Assembly: GCA_001630475.1 (NCBI GenBank)
Contig: KV419453.1
Span: 6,798 to 70,797, forward strand
Length of the DNA: 64,000 bases
Direction of reading: 5' to 3'
Source of the DNA: Sistotremastrum niveocremeum HHB9708
Taxonomy: Eukaryota; Basidiomycota; Agaricomycetes; Sistotremastrales; Sistotremastraceae
In this document: positions 38,968 through 51,542 of the stretch, piece after piece
How positions within the stretch are numbered: the first letter of the stretch is position 1
How the letters are laid out: each line of letters opens with the position of its first letter
Made by a program: the position numbers and the translations under genes
Notes under the pieces: generated by a model
The model's database searches: none
Told to the model about the DNA's origin: nothing
The model's input: only the letters and a program-made list of their open reading frames with translations

Positions 38968-40805
38968 TTAAGATTTCCAAAACTTCCAACCTTTCTTTCG
39001 CTTCAGGTTCTTCCCGCCGGGCTCTCTATCCGGACTCCCGCGGGAGCTCTCGTCGCGATCTGAGTCAGGAGGAGTAGGTAGACCGCCGGCATTGACACCG
39101 GTGTCCCAATTGCGGTCACGATCAGTCGACATCGAGGTTCGACCGCGGGAAATGCGGGACGGTGGTGCAGTCGTAGTAAGATAAGGTCCCGCTTTTCGTG
39201 CCGGACTCTGGTCCTCTTTCGGAGGAGGCGGAGGAGGGGTGTCTGAGTACATTGACGGAGTCCGTGACTCAGATAGAAGCATTTCGGTCTCTGTCTCCAT
39301 GGTTGTGCTGCGGGACGGGGCTTGAGCTGAACTATGGGAGGGGCCTACAAATGTCAAATCTGACACGCCAGGCATCCATGCTCGGCGGAATGTGTTGTTA
39401 TACTCGTCCTCCGGGTTGGAGGGATCCACATCAAGACCACCACTGAGCAGTATCTCAGCAAGACTCCAGTCTCCTCCGTCACTGCTCGTGTTGATCGTGT
39501 CATTCGAGAAGCTGACTGAGTCAACTAGATAAGGACGAGCGCCGGCAAATAGTTGGCCTTCTCTGAGGGCCGCAGAAGAAGCGAAAGATAAGAGGAAGCT
39601 TTCGATCGACGCTACAAGCTTCATCTTTGCCTCATTCTGCAGGCGTGTATATGTATGCCTGTGAGGATGCAGGGGCGGACTGGGCACCACGTGTATAATG
39701 CGCGACCTGACCATTGACATCGTGCCTCGGACGCTGGCGAAGTATGGATTTGAAAAGAGAGAGACTGAAGAAGACGGGGTAGGAAGTGAAGAAGCAGAGT
39801 GAGAAGGAGTTGGGAGGTTGGGAGAAATGCCCGGAGGCGCGAGTGAAGGTGATGACGTATTTTTACCCGAGGACTTGAAAAAAGACCAGCGACGTGAGTC
39901 GCTTGCGGTGGATGGTCTAAACGACTGTGATCGAGGTCGAGGAATAGAAGAGGCGACCATGGGAGAAGCAGCGATCAGAAAGGGGCGGGAAATAGTAGTA
40001 ACAAGGATGGCGTTCTTCAAAAGCGCCTTGTCGGGGATGCCGGTAGCTGGCAAGAAGTTGATCAAGACATCGAATGGCTGCTGGGATGGGTCTAGAGGAG
40101 GCAAAGCAGTAGAAGATTTTCTGGACTTTGGAGCCGGCCTTGGCGACTCCTTTACCAGGACGGAAGCACCTGGCAAGGAGCTTCCGGGAGATTTCTTGTC
40201 ATACATATACGAGTTATGACGGCGAGAAGGAGCAACATGGACGACGGCATGAGGATGGTCGAGCTCGTTCAGCTCTTGGACGTCGTGAATAGGTCTGTGC
40301 CTCCATATTCTGACTAGACGCTCTGCCCACTCGAGAACATCAACGAGCCGTGTCGCGCCGTAGTCCTGGATTGCTATCGGCGACTTGAGTCTGAGCACTC
40401 GGACTGCAGGCTTGACGTAGGGAGGGATGTGGATTTGGACATCGGGACTGACGGCGATGATGACAAGAGAGGAAATGAGGTGTGGTGATGTGAGCAGGGG
40501 CGCGAGCTGGTTGACGGTTGGATCTGAAATGGAAAATGAACATTTATGGTGAGAAGGGTGAGAAGAGGCACAGTACCGCCAAGCACAAGGAGAACGTTTC
40601 GCTGGAGCCTCGTGAGATGAAGCGGAGGCAGTCGGTCAACGTCGAGCTTCCATGGCTGGGTTTCTGGGTAGAGAGCGCTTGAACGGGAAGGGATGGCGGG
40701 GTCGGCAGCGAAAGGGTCGAGCGGGAGGCGGGGAGTGAACTTGTCTGCTCGTGGATAGGCGACGGGGGGCGGGGAGCGGGACGACGAGGACGACGCAAGA
40801 GGCAT
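38968..40805 (-). CDS. Uncharacterised Ser/Pro-rich protein
   Basis: I do not recognise the family. The N-terminal part (LPLDPFAADPAIPSRSSALYP, then WKLDVDRLPPLHLTRLQRNVLLVLGG) appears ordered. The next exon has strands (LISSLVIIAVSPDVQIHIPPYVKPAVRVLRLKSP) and helix-like sequence (LVDVLEWAERLVRIWRHRP), as in an alpha/beta domain. From about residue 180 it is dominated by disordered Ser/Pro/Thr runs with many possible SP/TP phosphosites and a proline run, ending in a basic and aromatic tail KRKKGWKFWKS. One intron lies near 40,525-40,574. The ATG at 40,805 is the first in frame. Soluble localisation is likely. No function can be proposed. Confidence 0.75.
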
Positions 40806-41323
40806 CGAGGAGAGAGACTGGGAGATGGGGGAACGAGGATTTGCCAAGTGCGTTCAAGTGCGTCTGCAATATGACAAGTGGAGGGTCTCGTCGGCCGGCT
40901 ACCGTCCCTGCCCGGCACACGACTCTGCCCCGAATTTCCAATTCTATTCCTGTCTGCTCGCACTCGCACTCGTCTTGCTCACACTCTCGACATGTCCTGC
41001 TCGTCGTCGTGCACGTCGAGTAAAATAGCAGATATATTCACAGACACAACCTCGGAAGCAACGACAGCCACACGTCATACACTAATATCGCACGATCCTC
41101 GCATGATCTCCTCACCACCTGCTCTCCCAAATAATGTACTTGAATAATAAACCGCAATTGATGTCGTCTGTCCTTTCTCCATGGCTCTGTCGTCGGCGCC
41201 GTGTTAAATTTTTCGGCACGCAGGGTCATCTGTCGTTGCGTCATAGCGCTTGATCGTGACCATCGCCGATGCCGGCCCCGTCACCGACATCACCACCCGG
41301 CCGCCCCATCGCGCTCGGCATCT
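40806..41323. other. Intergenic
   Basis: About 520 bases between two minus-strand genes include the promoter of the Ser/Pro-rich gene and the 3' UTR of TFIIE-alpha. CpG-rich words occur at the left. No gene is supported. Confidence 0.4.
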
Positions 41324-43214
41324 TCAACTGCCAGGCAATCCTCGTACCTGAATCAAAGCAAAGAGCGCGGTGTACTCGTCTGGCGTCATGGCCTCCTCGT
41401 GCTCATCGGTGATCTGTGAGAACGGAACCTCGACCCCATTCACTGCCCGAAAAAGTCAAAAATAGGCTTCGCATCCAGGAACGGCTCACTCACCGGACAC
41501 CATAGGGTCGTCCTCAAGCTTCGTTTTCCCAGCGCCATCACCATCTGGAGTATCAACTCCTGCGCCGAAGAGCCCACTCCCACTGCTGCTCTCCCTTGAC
41601 GACTCCCCGTTCGTCTTAGCCACTTTCCCGGGCCGTTCATCTTCCTGATCTGACTCTTGTGACCGCGAACGTTTGCCGTTTTGACCAAAATAGCTTTTCG
41701 ATCCTTCTTCCTCGTCCGAACCATCCCAGGAGCCTTCTGACCTCCCTTCTGGCTTTGCCTCCAGCTGCGCATAATATTGGTCATAATCTGCATCTTATTT
41801 TTAGCATCCAACCTGTGACCACTGGCAAAACTTACAATCGGCTTGTCGCTCGTCGATCACGGGCTTCACGTCTACTGGAGCTTCAAACGACGTCGATGCC
41901 ATCGCCGATCCAATATTCGGCTTGGTCTCGGTATCACCCGATAGCGAGCTCAGAGATTTAGAGGAAGATGCTAAAGAGTCCAATATATGGCTGTTGGCAG
42001 ACTCTTTTTCCAACGCATTGGCTTGTGCAATACCCAAAGCCGTAAGGTCGCCAGAGATCGTCGATTTGGTATGCCACGAAGGCATTTGGTTCTGTTGCCT
42101 GATCACGCAAAATGAAATTAGCCCTCTCCATTGGAGACACAGACTGCACTGACCGTTTTGCAGCCGCCTCTTGCTCCCGCTCCGCCTTCCGCGTAGCTTC
42201 GTCCTTGTCAATGCTCATCACCACGCCTATGCGATCTTCAAAGGCCGGTCCGCCACCAGCGATCATGAGCCCGTCTCCGGCGTCCATAGCTTGCTTCTCA
42301 GCTTCCGTCGTATTAGCTTGTACCCAAGCATGCACGTCGAAGCTGTGCATAAAGGTTACTTCGACATCCAAACATAAATGTAAAGCCACGTACGCTGGGA
42401 GAACCATTTCTTCACTCTTCCGTAATCCCTCCCGGATCCAAGTCATCGCCTTGTTGAACCGCTGCATTCGATCCTGACTGCCCTTCAAGCTCTCAGCATT
42501 CTCGTTATCCACGACTTCCGTCCTGCAAATCTCGCAAAGAAAAGTCCCTGTAGCCATGTCCAATAATCGATCCACATCCAGAGATGCATAAGATGTGCCA
42601 CATTGCGGGCAGATATATCCTTTCGTGTCGAGTTCCTGGTCTAGAGTATTAGAATTTCGATTGATTAGGATGAGGAAGTTAAGTACATTACGTAGGTCCT
42701 TGTCAATCAACTCGCGCATCTGTGCGACACGCCATTTGACGACGTCGCAGAAATGTTTGTAGTCGATGTAGTAGTATTGTCTTCCCACTGCACGCAGTGC
42801 GCCTTCCTTCAATTCATTCCGACGGTATCTGTATGCAAACCATAAGAAGAATTTATCGATGAGAGGTGGAAACGAACACTTTGACTAGTTTGTCGTTGAC
42901 AAGCACTGCCGTCAGCTTGTTCAGTTCCTTGGCTTGCAAGCCTAAGAATAAATCGCAGCTGAGAACACTATCCCACAATTTCTGCTCCTATAACACACCA
43001 ATACGTCCAGCCAAGTCATCATCCTTAATCCTACACCATTCCCCAAAAAATTAAAACGTGACGCAAGGACTGTACGGGGGAGTTCTTACACCGGATGCCT
43101 GGCAAGCTGATCCATTACGACGATGTATTTGGGCTCGTAGAATGACCTCGACACCTGCTGCACTAGCAGTCGGAGAGTGGCCATATTGTCCTGGTTTTCT
43201 CTGGCCGACGCCAT
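41324..43214 (-). CDS. TFA1: Transcription initiation factor IIE subunit alpha
   Basis: TFIIE-alpha binds RNA polymerase II and recruits TFIIH to the preinitiation complex. The N-terminal winged-helix part has MATLRLLVQQVSRSFYEPKYIVVMDQL and IDYKHFCDVVKWRVAQMRELI. A C4 zinc ribbon follows as YICPQCGTSY and FLCEICRTEV. Helical and linker regions lead to an acidic, disordered C-terminus (SWDGSDEEEGSKSYFGQ). Its last exon reads EEAMTPDEYTALFALIQ and stops after VRGLPGS. The start is the ATG of MASARENQDN, 35 bp from the divergent small gene. Introns are short. The last-exon end is chosen from an in-frame stop after a potential donor, so one more exon cannot be excluded. Confidence 0.9.
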
Positions 43215-43249
43215 GGTGGCGACGCAAGCTGAATCCGAGTCAAGACAAC

Positions 43250-43664
43250 ATGCAAAGGGCGGTGAGTTTGTCTCTAGGCACGCGACTTGTGATTTCTCAT
43301 CTCCGACGACAACGGTCAACTCGAGCCCATTACTGGTAAGGTGGATTGATGAATAGTGCACGATCGACGGTATGGATGTGAATGTTGTCTGTGATGCTTT
43401 ATTATTGATAGATTTTGTAGTTCTTGGGGTGGGGAGCTCTCATCGTCGCTGCGGGTGGCGGATATTACATTGCCAAACGCCAACTTGCTGTCGAACGAAA
43501 GCAAGCGTATGAAAAGGCTGGTGTAAAGCCCCAGGTTCCTATGACTTGTAAGTCTCTTCGCGTGTCTTTGCTTGGATTGGTTCACGTCTCATGCAGGGGA
43601 ACAACTAAAACGCGAAACTGAAGGGAACTCGCCGCCCAGCAACACTCCTAAACCACCCACATGA
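43250..43664 (+). CDS. Small (68-residue) single-membrane-span protein
   Basis: Three exons (43,250-43,261; 43,421-43,547; 43,597-43,664) join in frame to 69 codons. The first exon is only four codons, MQRA. The membrane-like segment FLGWGALIVAAGGGYYIAKR follows, then a basic and Gln-rich matrix-type stretch, ERKQAYEKAG, a Trp (VPMTWEQL) and a Pro/Ser-rich end. This layout is shared by small mitochondrial inner-membrane proteins such as the DUF4748 type. The family label is a guess from the G-W-x-L-G-G pattern and the short basic loop. It is too short for ordinary ORF scans and is supported by clean splice sites and by its position head to head with TFA1. Confidence 0.72.
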
Positions 43665-43732
43665 TACCCATATATGCATCATCCCATTAAACCTACATAC
43701 TGGACACCGTTATAATATAACCAAAAGTATAA

Positions 43733-46682
43733 TCAAGCCATTATCAAATCAACATCCATCGACGCTGTCGTCGAATGTTTGACAGTACTCTGATCAACGA
43801 GATAGCTCAATGTCGCCGAATTCTCTTCACACCTAGAAGAGCATAAGAACTTTGCTGAGAACATGAAGAGTGAGACATACGTTGCAGCGACAGAATCCTG
43901 GGACGCTACTATTCCTTTTTGGAGGGCACGGAATGTGCTGGCAAACGTAGTGCTGTGGTCACGAAGGTGTCTTCCGTGAGAACTGAGCAGAGCATGGATC
44001 CACAATAAATCGAATTCCAGATGAGGTCCTTGGTCAAGATGTTGCGCGACAAAGCGCAGCATTGACTCGAGATAAACGACGGGCAGTTCTCTGGCAAGCA
44101 ACTTGATTGCCGAAGACGGAATCTCTTCATAGACTTTCTGCAATAAGTGCTTCTCGTTGAGACGGAAAGCCATAACGAGTGCTTTCAGATATTCGCGTCC
44201 GGCCAGAACGGCCAGCAATGATTGCGGCGTTAGTTCGATATCGAGATCAAATGGATCGAAGACAAGATTATTGTCGAGGGAGTAAATGAGAAGGCCTTCT
44301 GTCGAAGCTGCGGCCCATGCTCTTCCGGTTGGAGATATCCGAATAGTTTTGGTTCTAGCTTCTTGTCTATACCGGCGTTTCGACATGTCGCCCTTGGTAG
44401 CGCCAGGTAACGAAGTGTCAAGGCGGTCTTCCAGATCGCTTTCGTCTCCCCGATCATCAATGAGATCGAGAGGTCCCGCGTCCGTCATCTTTCGACTGTC
44501 CAGGAATTCTTCCGTCCCATCTAGCGAAAGGTTTTCCGAGATTTGGAACTTCTTGATCATGATACCATCTCGGATATCATAGAGCAAGACGTATTTGCTA
44601 TTACCACCTGCCAAAAGGCATGTCCCGTCGGCCGTATATGCGATGCTGTTGAAGGATTTGCCCGATGTGCTGTTCGCGGCGGTGACTCGATCGGCGACTT
44701 TGCGTCCACCAGATATGTCTTTACGACCTTCGATGATGCCCGTCTGTTTGCCTTCGGAAACCTCCCAGAATATGATTTGTCCATCGAGGGTCGATGCTGC
44801 AAGTTCCTTGCCGTCCGGTCGATAAGCTACAGCGAGCACTTCAGAGCTTAGCATGAATGGCTCAACAGCTCTGGAACGCCCGAACACGTTCCATAGCCGT
44901 ATGGATTTATCCCACGAAGCGCTCGCCAGCTGGCTTCCATTAGCAGAAAATGCTAGTGCGCTTATGGGTCCCTCGTGACCCGACAAGACGTCAAGCAATT
45001 TGCCAGTCTGTACGGCCCAGATGAAGATTTCAAAGCTGTCAGTTGATCCAGCAGCGACCACCTCGCCACTCGGATCTACAGCCAAGCATGAAAACTGGAC
45101 AGGTGATGGTGACGTGAACGTGCGAAAGTTGCGGTACCTGACCAGGTCAAATGCACGAACTGTTCCATCCAATGAAGCAGAGAACAAGACTTGTCCTTGC
45201 TTGGCGAATTCGACACACGACACTGAGGACGTGTGTTCAGAAAACGTCACGAAGCAAAATCCGGACGTCGTGTTCCAAAGTTTGACTTTGCCGTCATCGC
45301 CACCAGTTGCGATAGTCTGTCCATCGGCCGAATATGACAGCGTGTTCATATCGAAATAATGGCCTTGCTGTTTCAGGACGTAGGATTCGGATTGCCACTC
45401 CCACACCAAGAGCTGTCCAAGCTTTTTGGCTCCGAAGGCTAACCACTCGCCACTTGGGCTGATGGCGACAGAGGATATCTTCTCTTGTGATATGCTGAGC
45501 GTATGCAGGTTCGAAAAGGCAGGCATCTCCCATAGTCCAAATATGCCCGTCGAGAACCCCACAACGAGGAGGCTTGACGGGGCGTGAAACGTGCAGCAAA
45601 CGACCTTTGAGCCGGATTGATTGAAGTAGTGGCGTTCTCGAACTCCCCATCTGGCTCGTGCAATGTAGTTCTCTTTGTCATCGACTTCTTCTGAGCCGTC
45701 TGAAGACTCATCTGCATCTTCTTTTGGCTTTGCTCTCCATGTGAATACTGCACCGTCTTTGCTAACTGTGTAGATCTATATAGAGTTACATTAGAGATGA
45801 AGGGGAATACATAACTAGGAACATCACATACCGCCCGGCCGTTATTCGAAAAGTAGGCTGCAATAACAGCATCGCGGTGTCCCGCAAAGGTTTTTGGGCG
45901 ATAATCTGGTAGGGGATCGAGGGTGAATAGGCGGGCAGTCATGTCTCTGGACGAGGACAAGAAGAATCTTGACAAAGGGTCAATACAACTCATAAGCACA
46001 TATTCAAAGGGCATACCTAGAATCTTTCGACCAGGTAATACTCAAGACCTCATCATGATGACCAGTATACGTTCGATGTAGCACGAAAGGGGCAAATTCT
46101 CGCACGAGATGATTCGGTGTGCGCCACACTTGGACATGAGAATCATGAGAGACGGCTATAAACCTTTTTTCCCGTTGAGATGGGAGTAGGTCAACAACAA
46201 GGTAACTCACTTGGAATTGGGCGAGAAGACGATGCAGTTGACAGGCTTTTTGAAATTGAAGTGATGTAGAACAGTTGCTCGTTTGAAATTAACAAGTAAT
46301 GCACGCCCATCTAAATAGAGTAAGTTATATTCGCTTGAACTAGCACCAGCACATACCTTCGTCAACAGAGATGAGGATGTTGCCATCTGGGCTCAACGCT
46401 AGTGCAGCAATATTCTTTCTATTTTCAAATGGAAATGTGAAAGATTTGTTGCTGTTACCAAGGTCAGACTTTTTCGTATGGTGAAGAGTAGCCCTTTTTT
46501 TACTTGACCAAGTCAAAAACCGAAACACGATTCCCAACCGGGCTCAAGACAGAGTTTCCATCGGCAGAGAAGATAACATTTCCCTGGCGGTATACTGTTC
46601 CGCAAAGATTGGAGAACTAGATGTCAATGTAGGCAGTGGACGCTGTATATGAGAGCAAGAATACCTTGAAGTCGGCCTTCAT
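43733..46682 (-). CDS. PWP2: U3 snoRNP WD40 protein PWP2 (UTP1)
   Basis: PWP2 is part of the UTP-B subcomplex of the small-subunit processome, needed for 18S rRNA processing in the nucleolus. Tandem WD40 repeats make two propellers, with clear repeat ends such as IRLWNV, VKLWNT and VRAFDL, and segments like HEGPISALAFSANGSQLASASWDKSI. The family C-terminal helical domain follows: FDPFDLDIELTPQSL and GREYLKALVMAFRLNEKHLLQKVYEEIP. The first exon is the short MKADFK before FSNLCGTVYRQGNVIFSADGNSV. The stop is 68 bp from the convergent small-protein stop. Several introns are seen. Confidence 0.93.
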
Positions 46683-46728
46683 GCAAAAGTTACGATCGAG
46701 CTTCCGGATGCCGACCCCCGCGTCTATC

Positions 46729-46734
46729 ACGCGT
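46729..46734. promoter_or_regulatory. ACGCGT hexamer between PWP2 and ATG11
   Basis: A single ACGCGT (MCB core) sits in the 144-bp bidirectional promoter, 95 nt before the ATG11 start. It is a weak prediction, as a 6-mer can occur by chance. Confidence 0.25.
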
Positions 46735-46826
46735 TGCGTGTCTTCCTATTCGGGCATCCCGCCAACTGTACCTTTGTGATCTTGAGTCTCACAACGTTGT
46801 ATCTTACTCCTTGTAAATCTCTGTGA

Positions 46827-49800
46827 ATGAGGGTCTGTAGAGCAGAAGACGGTACCGTTGTAGAGGTCCCAAATTTGCTCGAAGATGTTCAACAGTGCGC
46901 TGCCACCCTTTCCGAATATGCCCCTGATCACTGACGTTCTGCTCATCAGGTTTGGCAGTGTTGAAGGGTTTCTGTCACAAGTGGCGGATGTACCAGAAGA
47001 ATCTTTGCTTGCTTATCTTCCAGATGGCCATCGATTGAGGGCCGACAACCTCCTGGACCTGGGTGCAGCCCCAGAGCAGGTACGTAACGCAACCTTCTGC
47101 ATGCTGTACCTTCTCATGTTGCCATAGTCGGTGTATGTATTCAACAGGAATTATCTTGACGAAGATTTGGAGACTGTTCTTCCCAAACTTCGTGTCCAGC
47201 CCTTGAATCTGCCTCTCGAGCAAGGCAAGCATGCCACAACTCTGATGATTCCCTATTGACGAGTCATTGACCCTAATGCAGACTTGTCTGTGTCATCGAC
47301 GGCCGCCCTCCTCGAAGCATATTCGCGGACTGCTCGTACTCATCTGGATTGGATCGTCCGTACTGCCAACACGCTGCGAGTGCAGAATGAGGCTGTTCGA
47401 ATAGCTTCGTCCAGTCTGGACATGAACGTTCTAGCTATTTCAGAAGCATTCAAAGATTTCTCGGAAACTGCACAACATACTCTTGTTGAACAAGACCGAC
47501 TTCTTCGAGATATCGATACGGATCTGGAGATTATTGCGCGCATGAAGATCCACCCTGAATTCTTGTCACCAGCTGTCAGGAAGAGCATTGAAGCGGGAGA
47601 ACGGCCGAGAACTTTGGGTGATTATGTGTCCAATGTCAAGATGCGACAAGTCTCAGAAAGTTGTGCAAATACCAATGGTATGGACCCAGTCCTATAAGGC
47701 TTTGGTGATGTCTGAACTGCTATAATCCAGCGGAACTGAAGGGCCGTTTCGATGACGCTCAGAATGCATTGCAGACTCTTTCCTGGGGAGCTGATAATAT
47801 CCGAAGCTCCATAATGGCTTCACAGTAAGCTACACAAACTACTGCTCATATCGCAGTACTAATCGTACCGTTATAGGCTGCACGTAGATGCCGAGCAGTC
47901 TGTACGCCGCGCACAAGAACTGACTCAAGCGCTCGACGATGGTGCGCAACAATAAAATATAACAGTCTCCTGCGATGATATCTTACGAGCTCTAGACTCT
48001 AATTCGCCTGACCTAGCAGATCGTGAGTATTACTAGTGACGAGCTCTCTTGCGAGCGATGCCTTACAACGTTTTTCAGGTGTACAGCGCCACGATCAGAG
48101 CCTCCGAGAAGAAGCCACCAGAATAGCTGAGCTGAAGGTGCGAACAAAAACCTGGCTTGCCTGCTGAGTATCTCAACCTGCGAATAGAACAAAAGCACTG
48201 AACTTTGTTTGAACTGTCTACGCCAAATATCTGTCCTAAACACCCAACTGGTCGATCTCCCGCCATCCCTCAGCGTCCTTCAAAACGATTTCCGTTCCAA
48301 AACCAGTTTCTCCCACATCCGACGCCTGCACAATATGCTCTACGCATACGGGGCAACCATCATCGAAATTGTTCGTCGAAAAGAATTTAGTGAGTGTATA
48401 TCATATATTTCTAGTCACATTCCTCATTTGTATCTAGTACGTTTCTTTGGACAACGAGCCCAAGTCGTTGCAGAGATGCTCGCAAAGCTTTCGTAGGGGT
48501 TTCGGGGGCGTTCCTAAACACCATCTGATATCTTATTTCAGGGCCGGAGAGCGCAAGAGACGCCAGATATACCGAAGTGACGTACATGGACAACTTCCAT
48601 TCGACGCCCGCGGATTAGAAGACAATGTACCATCAATTGAAATCTCCACCGTATCATCTTCCGAACTTCCCTATTCATTCGAACGAAGCGACATCGAAAG
48701 TATGTTCGTCCTCAATAGACCCTTTATGTCGACTTAAATATTTTCTCAGGTTTCTTCGAAGAAATGGGAAGGATTGAGCACTCGATCCCCAGCTTCTCTC
48801 ATCATCCAATGCAAGCAACACGGGAGGCTTTGGAGAAACTGGTTGTTCGGATGGACAGTTTAGAAGCCAATTTCGACCGAATGGCTGAACGATCTCGTAT
48901 GTCAGCTGGCTATATCCTTGTGCCTTTTCTCTGACGTCGCTGTTTCATGTAAAGTTCTGTCGACTTCCCGTGTGTTTCGCCGACGTGAGTGAACTTTTCA
49001 CTTTTTATTCTTATCTTAACCCTATAAAAGCATCCGTATTGGACGATCCTACGTTCCAAGAAACACGGAATCAGTTGCTTGAAATGCAACACATGAAAGC
49101 AGAGCTAGAAGCACAATTCGAAGACCATCGACATTCTCTTGAAGACGAAATTGATAGACTGCGGGGAGAACTTACCGATGCGACTACGTTTGGTGCTCAG
49201 GAGCATGCTCGGGCTGAAGAGTTGCTAGCTGAATGCGAGAGGCTCAGAGACGATGAAGACTCTCATCATCTTCTACAACAGCGTCACGAAGACCTCCTCG
49301 AGGAACACCGCTCTCTACAATCAACGACGCAGGCCGCTTTGGCTGAGTCCACTCGACAGGCCCAAGAGATCGAAAGTCTTCGCGCTGAGCTTGCTCAATT
49401 CAGACAGGAGTCTCAAGAGATGAAGAACATGGAAGAAGCGAATGCTGCGAAAATAGCTGAGCTGCTTGCCGAACAGCAGACAACCCTTGGCCATCTTGAA
49501 CAGACTCGGCGCCGTGGCGAAGACCTGGAGGCCGAAATCGCGCGAGCTCGTGCAGAAGGTCAAGAGGTGACTAAAGCTCTTCGGGAGGCTACGAAAGAGA
49601 AAGAACGCATACTACGTCTCCAAGCTTCTGAACACGACAGACGGATGCGCGACCACATCGCTGAAGCTGATGGAGATCGGGCTGTTCTTGAACACCAATT
49701 CTCGGAGCTTCGAGCTGCTCTGGCCGCTGCGGAGGGTAATCTGAAGGAGGCGCGAATGGAGACCGAAGTGGCCCACGCCGACCTGGCCGGCGTCCGTGAG

Positions 49801-51542
49801 GAACTCCAGCGGACCACTCACGAGCTGTCGGAAGAAAGGGGCGTAGTTGCTAGCTTGAGTCAGGACAGTAATACTGCTCGTGTCCTTGTCTCGGAGGCCG
49901 AGAGTAGATTGGAGGCTTCGGAACGTCTCAAGGCAGAATTTTTACAGGTCGCTATTGGCTTGCGGCAGGCTCTTGCTAAGGCTATGACCTCAGCACAGGC
50001 AGCTTCGTCGCATACATCGAAACCATCTGGCAATATGTCCGAGTCTATACTTTCGAACGGGAACAAAGGACAGCTTATCCCAGTGGAAGACTTTTCGGCG
50101 ATCGACCCCTCGGACCCAGTTGCAGCATTGGAAATGCTCCGAGAGTTTGACTTAGATACTTGTGCGGAAGTTCTCGCTAAACCCGTCGCAGCCGTCAGAA
50201 GGTGGCAGAAGCAATGCAAGGAATACCGGGAGCGGGCAAAGGGAAAAATAGCATTCCGCAACTTTGCCAAAGGCGATTTAGCGTTGTTCTTACCCACTCG
50301 GAACTCCCTTCAGAAGCCTTGGGCGGCATTCAATGGTAATGTCACCGGCTTTATTCGCACGAACGGTTTCTAAATAATTCCCCTTAGTGTCATTCCCTCA
50401 CTATTTCCTGCAGGCTTCAGGCCATGTGGCCGAGCAGCTGAAGACACGTGAGTGGATCGTAGCTCGAATAACCTCGATAACCGAGAGAGTGGTGCATAGT
50501 ACGGTGAGCGAGATTCACATGATGTTTAGAATTGAATTAGAGTATTTCCACTCAGGATCCGTCCACTAACCCGTATGGACTTGGCGATGGAGTCAAATAT
50601 TACATGCTGCAGGTAGAAGACTGGACGCAACCCAGCGGGCGTCGAGGCTCTTCTCGGAAAACCTCGGGAGACAAAACGATCATGCCTTCTTCGTCTCAGG
50701 CTCAGCCACAAGGATCTAACTTAGTCAATAGCATTGATTCTTTGCCTTCGGCCCTTGCGCAACCGGAATATGTGGAACCGTCCCCCACATCTCGACTTTT
50801 TCCATCACGATCACGAACACAATCCAGCCCCTCCAGGAACGGTCCATCGTCGCTGTCGAAGCTGCTGGCTCAAGCTCCACCTCCAGATTCTTCCCCGCCT
50901 TCGACGTCCGCGGTAACTCAAAGTAAAACGACAGGTGTGAGTGAGGCCGGACCTTCGGTCGCTCCACTGCCGGTATCACCTCGGCCGTCGCTCATTCAGA
51001 GAGATCGGGCAGGATCTCTGACCTCCCTTTTGCGGCCCGCATCTCGCGCCTCCACATCGTCAACCCGATTTTCGAGCGGAAAAAGAATGCCGCCCTTCCC
51101 AGCATCTGGGAGCCCGACAGCGACCGGAAAAACGCTGCCCACGACGGCGGTGTCGGAGACGCACGGGGCGACCGGGTCGAGCGGACCATCTTCGACCGGA
51201 ACGAGCATTAGCCCAGTTCATAGAGAAGGGAGCATTCTTCACACGGCTATTGAAGAGACGCCATCGCCAGGGGATTCAGCAGGAGAGAGTCTATCGAACA
51301 TCTTTAAAAGTATTTCCGTGCCGAAGGAGAGAGGTCGCACGACATCGATCACGACGATGCCGAGCGCCGCATTAAGCTCCTTGACTGGGAGCTGGACGGC
51401 AGCGTTCTCGAAGAAAGGGAGAGGAGGAGAGAGCGACTCGAAGGGAAAGGGGAAAGGACGAGCAGAAGAAGCGACAGGAATCACGCAAGCCCCTTCGACG
51501 CCTGCGAGTGAGCTGTTACGGCGGTTCGAAAACTCTGGATAA
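46827..51542 (+). CDS. ATG11: Autophagy-related protein 11 (scaffold)
   Basis: ATG11 is the large coiled-coil scaffold for selective autophagy, tethering cargo receptors to the Atg1 kinase. The N-terminal ubiquitin-like portion begins MRVCRAEDGTVVEVPNLLED and joins FGSVEGFLSQVADVPEESL across an intron whose acceptor ends CATCAG. VYVFNRNYLDEDL follows. The Atg17-like helical region is DLSVSSTAALLEAY to LHNMLYAYGATIIEIVRRKEF. A long coiled coil is rich in Glu, Leu, Ala and Arg (48,970-49,990). The ATG11 C-terminal domain reads LALFLPTR, KPWAAFNVSFPHYFL and REWIVARITSITERVVHST, followed by YYMLQVEDW and a Ser-rich disordered tail ending LLRRFENSG. The start is upstream of a tempting internal ATG at 46,885. 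About 1,300 residues. Confidence 0.92.

Noticed and set aside
46885-46917. Start of ATG11 at the ATG 46,885
   Set aside because: That frame would translate intron sequence; the upstream exon from 46,827 restores the conserved N-terminus.
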